Origin: Neonectria sp. B-13
Taxonomy: Eukaryota; Ascomycota; Sordariomycetes; Hypocreales; Nectriaceae
Length of the DNA stretch: 64,000 nucleotides
Assembly: GCA_002682825.1 (NCBI GenBank)
Contig: NOKP01000043.1
Location: 62,001-126,000 of the forward strand
Direction of reading: 5' to 3'
Below, in pieces: positions 11,035-20,720 of this stretch (positions are counted from its first letter, which is position 1; each line of letters starts with the position of its first letter). Both the position numbers and the translations under genes were made by a program. Below the pieces are notes generated by a model. It was given only the letters and a program-made list of their open reading frames with translations. It had not been told where the DNA came from and made no database searches.

Positions 11035-11729
11035 AGCAACATGCCCTCGCAGTTCCAGTTCCCCCGCGACAAGCTTCTCAACCACCGACGTATGCTCCTT
11101 TACTCTTCTTTCCCAATAGTCAATTCGAGCCTCGTCCGCTTGACGACCATTATCCGAAAGCTCTGCCACCACTACCTGCGCCGTAGTTGATCAAGCCTTC
11201 TCTGACTCTCCAGCTCTGCATCCGACAGTTGCTTGAGTCTGGCCGCTTGCCCTTCCTCGTCCCTGGGAGCCTGCTCTCGCTAGCCAGTAGCCAGAAGATC
11301 AAGTCGTATGTCTTCGTCGCCCTCCAGGGTCTCTAGCCTGATCACCTGCTCGGCCTCTGCTCTGCTTAAGCCCTCCAGCTTTTCCTGCAACTCTTGACCA
11401 TCCCTCTGAGAGGCCGTCAATCTCTCCTCTTGTTCTGCCACGGCGTTTTGGTCCCTTTCTATCAACTCTGTGACTTCTGTTACGCAGCCTTCAATATCAT
11501 GATACCTAAAACGGTCGGGTTGTCGAGCCTCCAGGAGCAGCCGACGGGCGTTGTCGCCGTCTACGTCCATTTGTAATAGGTCTTCGATCTTCTCGGACCT
11601 GAATCCGAGCCTGTGGGCCAGCGAAGCAAACTCAACCAGCACTTTCTCGTTGACCTGTCCACTCTTGGGTCCTGCGAGCCTTTTTTGGGGCACAGCTGGG
11701 ATCTCCAGGTACTCGCGCAACGTCGCCAC
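11035..11729 (-). pseudogene. DUF3723-like protein, C-terminal fragment
   Basis: The minus-strand frame 11729-11283 contains FASLAHRLGF and ARQPDRFRY, the pattern I associate with the DUF3723 family of fungal multi-copy proteins, followed by a long charged coiled coil. It is interrupted by TAG at 11282-11280, after which the same frame continues with coiled-coil sequence. A frame change near 11155 leads into a last segment ending near 11038. Everything N-terminal to the match is missing: the frame starts abruptly, and upstream sequence to about 11920 is unrelated. The family has no assigned biochemical function and is often found dispersed in repeat-rich accessory regions, which fits this setting. 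Confidence 0.6.
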
Positions 11730-12025
11730 TGTTGTGGCGTGAGAATAACTAATCCAACGTAAGCATAAATAACTAAAGCACTAGCCCTTGCTTGTGTTTC
11801 TAAAAATGACTGTTGACTGGTTACAATACGAGCCGGCCGGCGATTTACTTCGTATATTCGTATACGGGCTGACGCTAGCGGGAGGATCGCCGCTAGCGAG
11901 AGGATCCCCTGAGGCAATCCCGGGAAAATGTATATAGATGAAGGCTTATCCCGCTCTATTCAATACAGACCACGACTCGTTTTACTCACCATCTTTATAA
12001 CGGAGCCAACTTCCTCACCCAAATC
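11730..12025. other. Short spacer upstream of the esterase
   Basis: Contains a TATATAG element about 95 bases before the ATG at 12026 that could act as its core promoter. No coding sequence recognised. Confidence 0.3.
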
Positions 12026-13225
12026 ATGTTGATACTCTTCTTCCTTTTCTCGACTTTAGCGCATGCCATCGTCGTCTCAGGACCCTCAGGACCTTGGGCC
12101 GTCTCGCATAGCGTCGTGGCGCTCACTGATGAGTCTCGATGGGACCCGTATGCTTCGGAAAACAGTCGACATAAGCGACGCATTCTAACATCCTTCTTTC
12201 TCCCCATTCACTTGGACCACCAAGAATGCGAAGTCGACAAGATCGATTACCTGCCACCGATGACCCTCGAGACTTATGGAAACGTAGCCAATGCGCTGGG
12301 ACTACCCAATACCACCTTCCAAGGGTTCGAGCTCGAATTTTGCAAGGCCTCATCGAAGAAACAGCTGCCACATCCCGTTGTTATATTTTCTCCCGGTTTC
12401 AGTAGTTCAAGGCTCTTGTCCAGTGCCCAGGCGCAGTCCCTTGCCAGCCAAGGCAACGTCGTCATCACGGTCGACCATCCTTATGAAGCTACTATTGTCG
12501 AATATCCCGATGGAACAGTCGTTTATGGATCAACTGCAGACGAGGCGGACAAGGAAGTGGTTGAAAAGGCTGTAAGAGTCTGTAAAACCAGGTCCCCGTC
12601 CCCCGCACCCACCACTAACAGTCAGGCGATACAACAGGTCCGAAGCCAAGACATATCTTTCCTCATCGATCAAATATCAGAGCCGTCAAGTCTAGGTGCC
12701 AGCCTCAATGGAAGATTCGACACCAGCAACATATTTGTTTACGGTCACTCTCTCGGCGGTGCTACCTCGGCTCTGGTTGCTTTCAATGATGACCGCGTTC
12801 TTGGTGGTCTTGACTTGGACGGTAAGCTTTATGGGCCTGTCAGCGAAGCCGGTCTTGACGTACCATTCTTTATTATTGGTGCAGACCGCCCAATGAACGA
12901 GACATCATACTTTGTTGGGTTCATGGACAAAGTTCGTGACTTGAAGATGCTCCTTACCCTTGACGGGACGACGCACATGTCCTTTTTCGACGTGCCGCTG
13001 CTTCTCTCGCTACGGAATGACCTGCCACCAGACTTAGATCCCGTGATCGCGGGGGCATTTGGGTCCATAGATGGCAGGAGAATGGCTGACATCATGGACA
13101 AGATTCTTGGGATAGTGACCAGCTTCCTCTTCAAGGGAAAGGCTGAGTCTCTTTGTAAAGTTGAGGATGAGGTTGCTGAGGCTGTCGCAGTGGAGAGGGA
13201 TATGAAGAGGGCCTGCTCCAACTAG
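12026..13225 (+). CDS. Secreted PAF-acetylhydrolase-like alpha/beta hydrolase, intact
   Basis: A single-exon protein of 399 residues. Residues 1-14 form a hydrophobic signal peptide ending AHA, so secretion is likely. The fold is that of platelet-activating-factor acetylhydrolase isoform II and related lipases: the oxyanion strand VVIFSPGFSSSR at about 118-129, nucleophile elbow GHSLGG at 240-245 (Ser242), a candidate catalytic aspartate at 263 or 265 in the LGGLDLDG strand, and His317 in TTHMSF. Length and order of these elements match the family. Expected chemistry is hydrolysis of short or oxidised acyl esters; the actual substrate cannot be told. The codon pattern is clean, with no premature stop, unlike its neighbours on both sides. 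The start is chosen because it opens the signal peptide. Confidence 0.85.
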   Translation: MLILFFLFSTLAHAIVVSGPSGPWAVSHSVVALTDESRWDPYASENSRHKRRILTSFFLPIHLDHQECEVDKIDYLPPMTLETYGNVANALGLPNTTFQGFELEFCKASSKKQLPHPVVIFSPGFSSSRLLSSAQAQSLASQGNVVITVDHPYEATIVEYPDGTVVYGSTADEADKEVVEKAVRVCKTRSPSPAPTTNSQAIQQVRSQDISFLIDQISEPSSLGASLNGRFDTSNIFVYGHSLGGATSALVAFNDDRVLGGLDLDGKLYGPVSEAGLDVPFFIIGADRPMNETSYFVGFMDKVRDLKMLLTLDGTTHMSFFDVPLLLSLRNDLPPDLDPVIAGAFGSIDGRRMADIMDKILGIVTSFLFKGKAESLCKVEDEVAEAVAVERDMKRACSN

Positions 13226-13919
13226 GTCCAGCCAAGCTTCAATCTCGCTGCCCTCCATACACCATCCCGAAGGCCCTGACTAAATTATCTTTCTACTGAC
13301 AGGGCGATGCTCACCTTGTCGCGCTTACGAAATATATTATATTTACGTCAATATCTTTGGCCTATCGCATTACATGTAGTGGCGACCACTTTGACCATCC
13401 TGCATGAGCGAGAACGTGGGGTGGTGACGCTGACACCTTCAACGGAGACATGGGCCAGCTGTGGCTGAGGAAAAACACAAACCATAAGTGATCTCTGCAT
13501 CCTCTGAACGACATATGACGATGTTATACGCCAAGAGAAATTCGCTGAAACTTGGCTCTGTCTTCTCTGCTTAAAATTTCCAGCGGTTCTCGGCCAAGTA
13601 CCATTAACATTATCGAAAGGATACCAACCATTTTCACCCACCACCCTCCTAGCCTCCGTCGTCCACCTGCGAAAATCTCGCAAAGCCGAAAGAGCCATCA
13701 CCTATATGAGTATTAGAAGGGGAAGACCCTAAGAGCCTTCCGTCCCCGTCTTGTGGTTTACACCCAACTGCCAGCTGGTTCTCCCTGAATGTCTCGCCCC
13801 GCAACAGTGCATCAAAGGCTGAAGAAGCTGAGCATCTGCCGGCTTAACGACTGGCTGGAAGGGAGCGCCACCTATTCAAGTCTGCGCAGTGCATTTCACA
13901 GCCCTCCGCAGTGTAGTGG
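13226..13919. other. No gene recognised
   Basis: A minus-strand frame (13701-13348) and a plus-strand frame (13789-14202) are open, but neither shows domain resemblance or splice support. The second mostly overlaps the better coding frame starting at 13920. Confidence 0.35.
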
Positions 13920-14542
13920 TTGTGTAGTGGCTGTGGGCTTTCTTCCAGCGATGGTACCTCACACAACACAGCGAGGAAGTTGGGCGCATTGTTCGAACCG
14001 TTGCTGGATCGCACACCCGAAGTTTTCAAGGCCTATGGCCCAGGGTCATCCGAAATCGTGTCGAGCCGGGAGGTCAATCCCATGGGCTCCAGACAGGACC
14101 ATGGCCTCTTCCTTGAACATGTTGGAGCAGACTGCACATCGATATGGGCCGCAGCGACTTCAGGTCATTCGGCCATTGCCATGCACCTTCTTTCTTGCAT
14201 GATTGCTCGGATCTGGGAACCGGATGAGGCCATCTCTGCCTGGGTTGACATAGTCAGTGAGCGAAAACGCGAATTCAAGCAGACGAGAGCCTAGGTGGCC
14301 TGGAGAAGTTGGAATTAGATGCAGCAGCAAGACAACACGTCTCAATGGAGCAACTGGCCCAGTGGGATGCCAGCGCGCGCTCTTGGCTTCAGTGTGCAGA
14401 TCAGGCGACGGGAATCAAGATGAAGCAGACGCAGTTACTCCTCATACTCATGAATGTCGCCACCGCAGTCAACACCATCAACGACACTTACAAGAGCGTC
14501 ATGCAAGCGTGGAAGAGCGCCATGGTATTGGTCGAGACTTGA
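13920..14542 (+). pseudogene. Uncharacterised fungal protein, frameshifted
   Basis: The frame 13920-14294 (helical, with a DHGLFLEHVGAD block and EPDEAISAWVDIVSERKREF) ends in TAG, and coding sequence resumes in the next frame at about 14283-14542 with WDASARSWLQCADQ and a helical stretch rich in Lys/Gln. The two parts read as one alpha-helical protein of roughly 200 residues with an indel near 14280-14290. I recognise the pattern only as an uncharacterised fungal family. An intron is less likely because no GT donor in correct phase lies at the junction. Confidence 0.5.
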
Positions 14543-14635
14543 TCTGTGGCCGGCATACATGGGCAACCTGCATAACATATTAAGAAATCCCTTGACATAT
14601 TAAACAGAACAAGACAAGAAAAAATACAGATTACA

Positions 14636-14671
14636 GGATAACAGAATAAGATAAGCGGATAACAGGATAAG
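14636..14671 (+). repeat. GATAA-rich short repeat cluster
   Basis: Four GATAA cores (14637, 14650, 14658, 14666) occur in 36 bases within an imperfect repeat of GGATAACAG/GGATAAG. It lies between two pseudogenes, so a role as GATA-factor sites is not supported by context; it may be simple-sequence drift at the edge of the hAT relic. Confidence 0.4.
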
Positions 14672-14739
14672 AAACACGATAGTAAGCCAATGAGGCAATG
14701 AAATCAAACAATTAATTTAACGACTCTATTCTATATCAA

Positions 14740-15514
14740 TCAATATCCTCTCTGTCTTCTGAATCGTCATCTGAATCAGTAAGATCATCTTTTATTGCAG
14801 AAAACATCATCGGTAACCCAAATCCGCCGTGGGATGTCGGTATGATATGACCTTCGTACAGCCAGCTGCCTACATACTCTACCCTCTCAATGTTTAAACA
14901 TTTAATCTGCAGCCTGTCCCATGAGCATGTCCTACAGGCCCCAGAGAAGGCTCTCTCTGGATCGGATGACTCTGGTGAGATGGAGAGTATTGCGATGGCT
15001 ATGCAGCTAAGTCATGGATATCTTCTCTACTGCTCAGATGCATACTACCATTGAAGCAATGTAGAATCGATCTCTATCGACTGAGCGGTAATAAAGGTCA
15101 TGAAATCATCCTCAGAACGCAACATGGCAGTCTTTACCTTCATATTCCTCGCCAACTGAGCTAGTTTATTACTCTTATGTTCTACAAAGTCCGCGATAGC
15201 GCTCAGGCGGCCGGAGGCTTAGTAAGGAGCTCAATATTGTATTCTTCCTCTCAAATCACTTATGCTCTGCCAATTACGTTGTCGTACTACTCATCCGGCC
15301 ACTTCTGTTTAATTTAGGCGTCTCGTTTCGAAGGGTCGAGAAGGAGAGCGGCAGAATAAACGAGAACGTCCTCGGTCATGGTGTAGTATTTACTCATAAT
15401 GAACCAGCCCATATCGATGGCATGTAGCATGCTGTCTTTAAACGAAAATTCTACTATATGAAAGAAATGTCCTTGAAGTATAGTACAATAAAAACGAGTG
15501 GCCACTAGTAACAA
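14740..15514 (-). mobile_element. hAT transposase relic (C-terminal region)
   Basis: Minus-strand translation contains the hAT core pattern FKDSMLHAIDMGWFIMSKYY and ALLLDPSKRDA, then after several stops the dimerisation (hATC) pattern SPESSDPERAFSG and a conserved tail ending in an acidic run at about 14745. Stops include TAA, TAG and TGA, at least some explained by G-to-A changes in TGG codons. Only the C-terminal third of a transposase is left. The terminal inverted repeats cannot be located with confidence. Confidence 0.8.
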
Positions 15515-15782
15515 AGGATTATCTCCAAAGAGGCAGGACTATGGCTGCTATGGCCAATATGCTATTTGAGAACGCAATGCAACAGGACGAATGCGCTGGA
15601 AATGGAGATCATATGACACTATTCACGGAAGAGATCATAGAGTTGCCTACCTATCGTAATGACCATGAGTTTGGTTTCGTCAGTGGCATGTATGGATACA
15701 AGAGGATCTCTACTGTTCAATATGTTAATATGTTTGGGAGAGAGATAGATATATAAACAGCGAGTGTTAATATGTTGAGAAT
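15515..15782. other. Junction between hAT relic and ABC pseudogene
   Basis: A 71-codon frame at 15541-15756 has no family resemblance. The ABC fragment begins abruptly at about 15783, so a rearrangement or insertion boundary lies here. Confidence 0.35.
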
Positions 15783-16709
15783 ATGGAACTAGATGACATG
15801 TCCAAAGTTGGTGCCAACGGCGCGAACCTGTCTGGCGGCCAGAACCAGCAGCTCTGTCTCGCTCGGGCTGTCTACGCCAGGGCCAAAACCTTGCTTCTCG
15901 ACGATGTTTTTTCCGCTCTTGACTCTACGACTCAGAAACACATCTGGGAGCGATGCTTTCACGGCGATCTCATGCGGGACCGCACCATCATCCTAGTCAC
16001 TCAGATGCAGGCGGCTAAAGACGAAGCGGATCTGGTTATGGAAATCTCGCAAGGAAAAACCGCCACGTTAGCTAGAGGTCCAGGCCGCAAGCAGAGGAAG
16101 TCCGTCTCTCCGGGATCGCCTGGATCGCCTGCAGCTTCTCGCGTCTCCCAGCGCCCACCAGCCGCAAACGGGGTCGTAAAGACTGCGAGAGTTGAGAAGT
16201 CTCGGGCTGAGACGGACATTGAGCGAAAGATCAGTTAGGAGACATTGGGCCAAGGGCGCAACCCCCGAACACTATTATACCAGTATATGCTGTTGTTTGG
16301 GGGCCATGGCTGCGCTGCGCTCTCCGTCGTTCTTGTGCTGCTGGCTCAGATCGCCTTCTTCGCTACCCCCATGTCATGTGCCTATTGGTCTGGGTCGGCG
16401 CGTACTCTAAAGAAGATGCAGTCGATGTAGGATACTACGTTGGCGGCTATGCGGTCTTGCTCGCCTCCTTTTCGCTCCTTTCCGCCCTCAGGCAGACCAA
16501 TTTCCAGCTCAGTGCGTGGAAGGTTGCTCACACCATTCACGAGAAACTCGTCTCGTCCGTCATGTGGGTTGTGGGTTTCAATCAATTGGCACGACAAGAG
16601 CCCCTCAGGGCGCGTCGTCAACCGCTTCTCTCGCGACATTTTCTCGCTAGACTCGATCCTGATCGACTACGCCTTGCGTTTCGTCCTGAGGCTAAGAGCT
16701 TTGGGTTGA
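15783..16709 (+). pseudogene. ABCC-type (MRP-like) ABC transporter, internal fragment
   Basis: The first frame carries the C-terminal half of nucleotide-binding domain 1: the signature LSGGQNQQLCLARAVYA, Walker B LLLDDVFSALD, and a degenerate switch VTQMQ where a histidine is usual. After a linker comes TAG at 16236-16238, and the same frame continues directly into transmembrane domain 2 (LLYQYMLLFGG, then a hydrophobic helix). Frame changes near 16370 and 16590 follow, with recognisable pieces such as HTIHEKLVSSVM and NRFSRDIFSLDS. The first membrane domain, Walker A and all of NBD2 are missing. The gene is a dead fragment, cut at the left next to the hAT relic. Confidence 0.85.
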
Positions 16710-16719
16710 CAACGTAGAG

Positions 16720-17045
16720 TCCCATGGAAATTTCCACCTTCACCTTCTCGGTCAAGCCTTGTTTAGTGGCTTTCACATTTCCTAGGCCTCTGGATATGGC
16801 TGAAATGGTAGCATCGATCCTATCTGATCTACCCAGTCTCTCTTCCAAATCCGTGTTCTAGGCAGTGTATTGGCTGATGACTTACGGACGTTGTTACCTC
16901 CACCCACCTGCTCGCGCACGTGTTTTCTAACCTTGTGATTTTCCTTCAACAACACTTCTTGTTCTTCGGCCAGCCTTTTCAAACTCAAGACTGCTCTGCC
17001 TGCCTCGTCTCTGCCTCGATGACTGGTTGCGGAATGCGCCATCCC
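16720..17045 (-). pseudogene. Coiled-coil relic of unknown family
   Basis: A minus-strand frame (17042-16782) is rich in Lys/Glu heptads (SLKRLAEEQEVLLKENHKV), followed in another frame by a related helical segment (LEERLGRSDRIDATISAI). A donor-like GTAAGT lies at the change of frame, but the next TAG is only 28 bases away, too near for an intron. The pieces look like one helical protein with a break. No family assigned. Confidence 0.3.
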
Positions 17046-17119
17046 TTATTTACAGTGTGGGGTTGGTGGGTGATAGACACTTGGTACTGTAATGCGTTAG
17101 CCTGCCATATGCGAGTTCA

Positions 17120-18935
17120 ATGGCCGAGCGTTTCTTGCCTGGGCCACGCAGTCGGACTGGTCATCAGAGTCAGCGCCGACTTTCAGCTTCACATCTCGAC
17201 TTTTCTGACGATCACTGGGCTCCACTGAGGCGCGTTCCATTCACCGAGGACTCGATGTACCAAAGGCACACATCTGCTATGGCCGTCTTCAATAATATCT
17301 TGTACGCTCTCGTCCCATATACGTCCTCGGACAGTTCACGCTTGGCCATCTTCAGCTATAAGGGAACACCGTTTTTGTACGCCGGAAAGTGAAGCGAGAC
17401 GTGGTGTACAGATGTTGCGGCTATTGTTTGTGATGGCACGCTGCATGTAATCGGCTCCAGACCGCTCGACGATCAGGACGTATTCGCTGCCGGGTTTACA
17501 GACCATTACAGGACCACACCTTTTTTCAGCCAATACACCGATCGGCGAATCAACTTCGTCTAATCTCACACTGATTGTTCGTCGCGGCAAGGTCGTTGCA
17601 CTATTTCCAGCAGATACAGGCGGTCGAGGGGTTCTAGAGAGCACTCTGACAATGGGCGCCAATCCTCCATGGAAACGTACCGACAACTTGGACCAGTCTG
17701 GCAACGGCGGTATTAGTGCTATGAGCACGCCCGATGCTCAGCATTCATTGATTTGCTTCAAGAAACACGATGGGGATAGCAATATATGCCACTATATCAA
17801 GACCAAAAGCTGTTGGAGTAAGAACTACTCTATGGGAGACAGCAATCCCTTCACCTGCTGGAATGAGGCATCGCTCGTCTGGTCTCACGGCTGGATTTAC
17901 GCAGTTTGGAACACAAAAGTACCTGGGTACCCCCTGTACTACTCCCGTACCTCTATGAAACAGGAGCCTACCGATATCAAACAGGGGTCTCTTGGCGCAG
18001 GTTATATCCCCGACCAGCTGAGCTCAACTGACCCAGTCGTGGATATGAACAAGATGGAGATGGGCCCGGTCCAGGATGGGGAACATGATATCTCCAATCC
18101 TGGATGGGCGCTCAACCAAGGGAGCATTGGTAGTTGTCCTGCCAATGCTGTCGCAACCGCTTACCGCTGCGAACTCAAGCGCCAGAGCAAGCCGGACTTC
18201 ATGACGTCCCGTCTGTATCTGTACTACGTTGCACGACTTGGTGTCCTCCAGTCAAAAAATGATCAAAGGGCTGCCTTCTACCACGGCCTGGCAAAACAGC
18301 CGCCTTCCGAAGATATGAGACGTGACAATGGCTCTAACATCCGCGAGGCCGTCAGGGTCCTCAGCTGCCTCGGAGCCATCTCGGAGGACAGTTGGCTATA
18401 TTACTACAAGCTTGATGATGGCGCCATGCAGTCACAGGGGAGTCTTCCTAACTACGATGATGAGACTCGACTGTTCCCCCCCAATAGCAACGCCTCCTGC
18501 CCGCCCAAGAATGAATGCTTCCAGACTAGAAATAAGCACTTCACGGTCAACTACCCACTTGCAAAACTGACAGAGGTCTGCTAGAAGGGGTGCATTGGGA
18601 TGGGATACCCGATTATCTTCGGATTCACCATCTACGACTCATTCAACACCTTTTCCGGTGCAGCGTTGAATAAGACGGCGGATAAGGACGTCATCGCTCC
18701 CGTGCCGAGTTCAGGTGAGGGAAGCCACGAAGGCCATTCGGTACTTGCCGTCGGATGGAATGGCAAAGTTCCAAATAAAGCTTGAAGCACCACCGGTTAG
18801 TTCCTCGTGCAAAACTCGTGGGGTCAGGATTGGGGCAAGGATGGCTTCTTATGGATGCCATATGAGTGGTTGACTATGACTGATGCTATTCACCAAGATT
18901 TCCTTCTTACGCTGATGAATTCTCATGACTCTTGA
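17120..18935 (+). pseudogene. Papain-like (C1-type) cysteine protease with N-terminal propeller-like region, several premature stops
   Basis: The N-terminal part (17120-17550) resembles beta-propeller blades (FNNILYALVPYTSSDSSRLAIF) and carries a TGA at 17390-17392 and a frame change near 17545. The main frame (from about 17550) leads into a C1 peptidase domain: QGSIGSCPANAVATAYRCE around the catalytic cysteine, GHSVLAVGWN around the histidine and FLVQNSWGQDWGKDGFLW around the asparagine. In-frame stops are TAG 18582-18584, TGA 18783-18785 and TAG 18798-18800, with unbroken coding sequence between them up to the natural TGA 18933-18935. The active-site triad is still readable in DNA, but the protein cannot be completed. 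The TAGs fit CAG and the TGAs fit CGA after a C-to-T change. Confidence 0.75.
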
Positions 18936-20720
18936 GTCATAATAGATAGGTGCATTGTATTGTTTGGTATCTTAATTATGAAGTAAGGGCAAGGAACTTC
19001 AGCTGCGGTCGTGCGTCCCTCTGATGAAGCTGGCGTTTCCGAGCTTCAATTGTGCAAAAACAGCTCAACTGGAGCTATGCAATCTTAGGCTACCTTGAAT
19101 ACCATCTGGAGTTCCAATCTAAACCACTTCAGTAGAGTTTTAACATATGAGTTTAAGATTACTCTCTAGACCTGAAACTCTACATTGCTGATAGGGTTAG
19201 ACTAGTAGTCTTTGAAGAGTTGATAGCTCAAGGTCAGCTGGAGCCGGAGTGCCAACATTAGCGTGTGGCCAGCTTAGACCATTGAAGTCGATAACCGCCA
19301 CCTGAGAGTACTAAATCTGCGTGTACTGGAACGTGATTGTCTCATCGTCTGGGATGGTGATGTCGACCTGGATCCATGGGACGACATCTCTCGGACCATT
19401 CGGAATAGCAAAGTAAGCCACAAAATACCAGGGTCGTTGATCCCAAACTGTTCTCAAAGTAGGATTGGTATGCAAGGAGATCAATCATGTACACCATTCT
19501 CGGCCTCCTTGGCTGATTTGATGGAGCTTTTCAAACACGGTCGTCAGTCCATATCGGCCTTGGCTGCGAACAACAAACCGTGCGTGGGCTATTTTCTACC
19601 CAATACTCCTCCAACGAGAAATTGCTAATTGTCAATTGACTGGGCAGCGCCCCATCGCGTTATCCGCTATGGGCCGTCCCGGTAGGACTAGGCTCAGCTC
19701 ACATTGTGCAACCATCGCTGGTAGGTAGACTTTCATGCCCGCCTAGGTTTCTGTCGGCAATAATTACGGGGATACTACTTTGTGTTTGCAAAGTGTGTCA
19801 TGGCCAAGTTGCTACCTATGGGAGGTCATGTCCGCCCACCGCGGCAATCCTAGCCGTTACCGCCTCTCATGTAGACTACAATTTGATGACGAGGGCAAAA
19901 GCCGCGCAGGTGCCCTATCAAAGCGTTTCCCCGCTTTCGATCTAGAACCATACAGCTGCGACTACCTGTAATCGAAGAGTACATGCCGATCCCATTTTGT
20001 CCCGACAACTTGCATTATCACATAGCAGCGTCTTCGTCTGCTGATACGATCAAAGATGGCCATGTCTTAGACCAGTCAGCCTCCTTCGATTAATTGAGAG
20101 CTTTGCTTACAGCTTGATTGAACGCCCTAGTGGGACTATTGACGATGGAGCGCTCGAGACTCTGGCTTCAGCCAGCCACTGGGCTAACTAGGGTTAATGA
20201 TGGACTAAAACCCGACCACACGCAGCTTGGTAAGTGGAGACTAAGGACGGCTCGGTATGTGGATTCTAGCCCCAAACTCTACCAACTACCTGTAGGGTCT
20301 AACTAAGTGTCTTCGCCACTCATAACTATCCTGCCATCACACGGCCTATGTTTCAGTTTTCACGGTATCCTGGACTTTTCTCGATGTAGTATGGGGAACA
20401 GGGTCAAAGTTTGCCGGGTATTCGTATTTTTGTCACCGCTTTGCAATGCACACGCAGAGCCATGCCAAGGCTTGCGTTTCCGCTTCTGGGATGTCAGCTC
20501 ACCACACATTAAAGATACAGGGTACCTCGAAAGCAAAACTCGGTCAAATCAATAGTACGTCATGTCTTTTCTCAAGGCGACATTAGTATGTATAAGCTCA
20601 CAGAACGCCGGTCTATGCTAGAGCAGACAAGGCCATATCAACTGGATCCATCGTTTCTCATCTCAAATTTCCTTCAGAACTTTTTCGTATCCGAGTCTGA
20701 TCTTCGACTTTCCCGAAAAC
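18936..20720. other. Long gene-poor spacer with one minus-strand relic
   Basis: Mostly non-coding. At about 19441-19316 on the minus strand a short frame reads WYFVAYFAIPNG ... WIQVDITIPDDETITFQY, clearly protein-like, then ends in TAG and continues a little. It is a fragment of an unrecognised protein. The rest, up to the LAAO start, shows no gene. Confidence 0.4.

Noticed and set aside
13789..14202. 137-codon ORF as a separate gene
   Set aside because: Overlaps the better coding frame 13920-14294 and has shadow-like composition.
14636..14671. GATA-factor regulatory region
   Set aside because: Sites lie between pseudogenes with no target start nearby; probably simple-sequence repeats.
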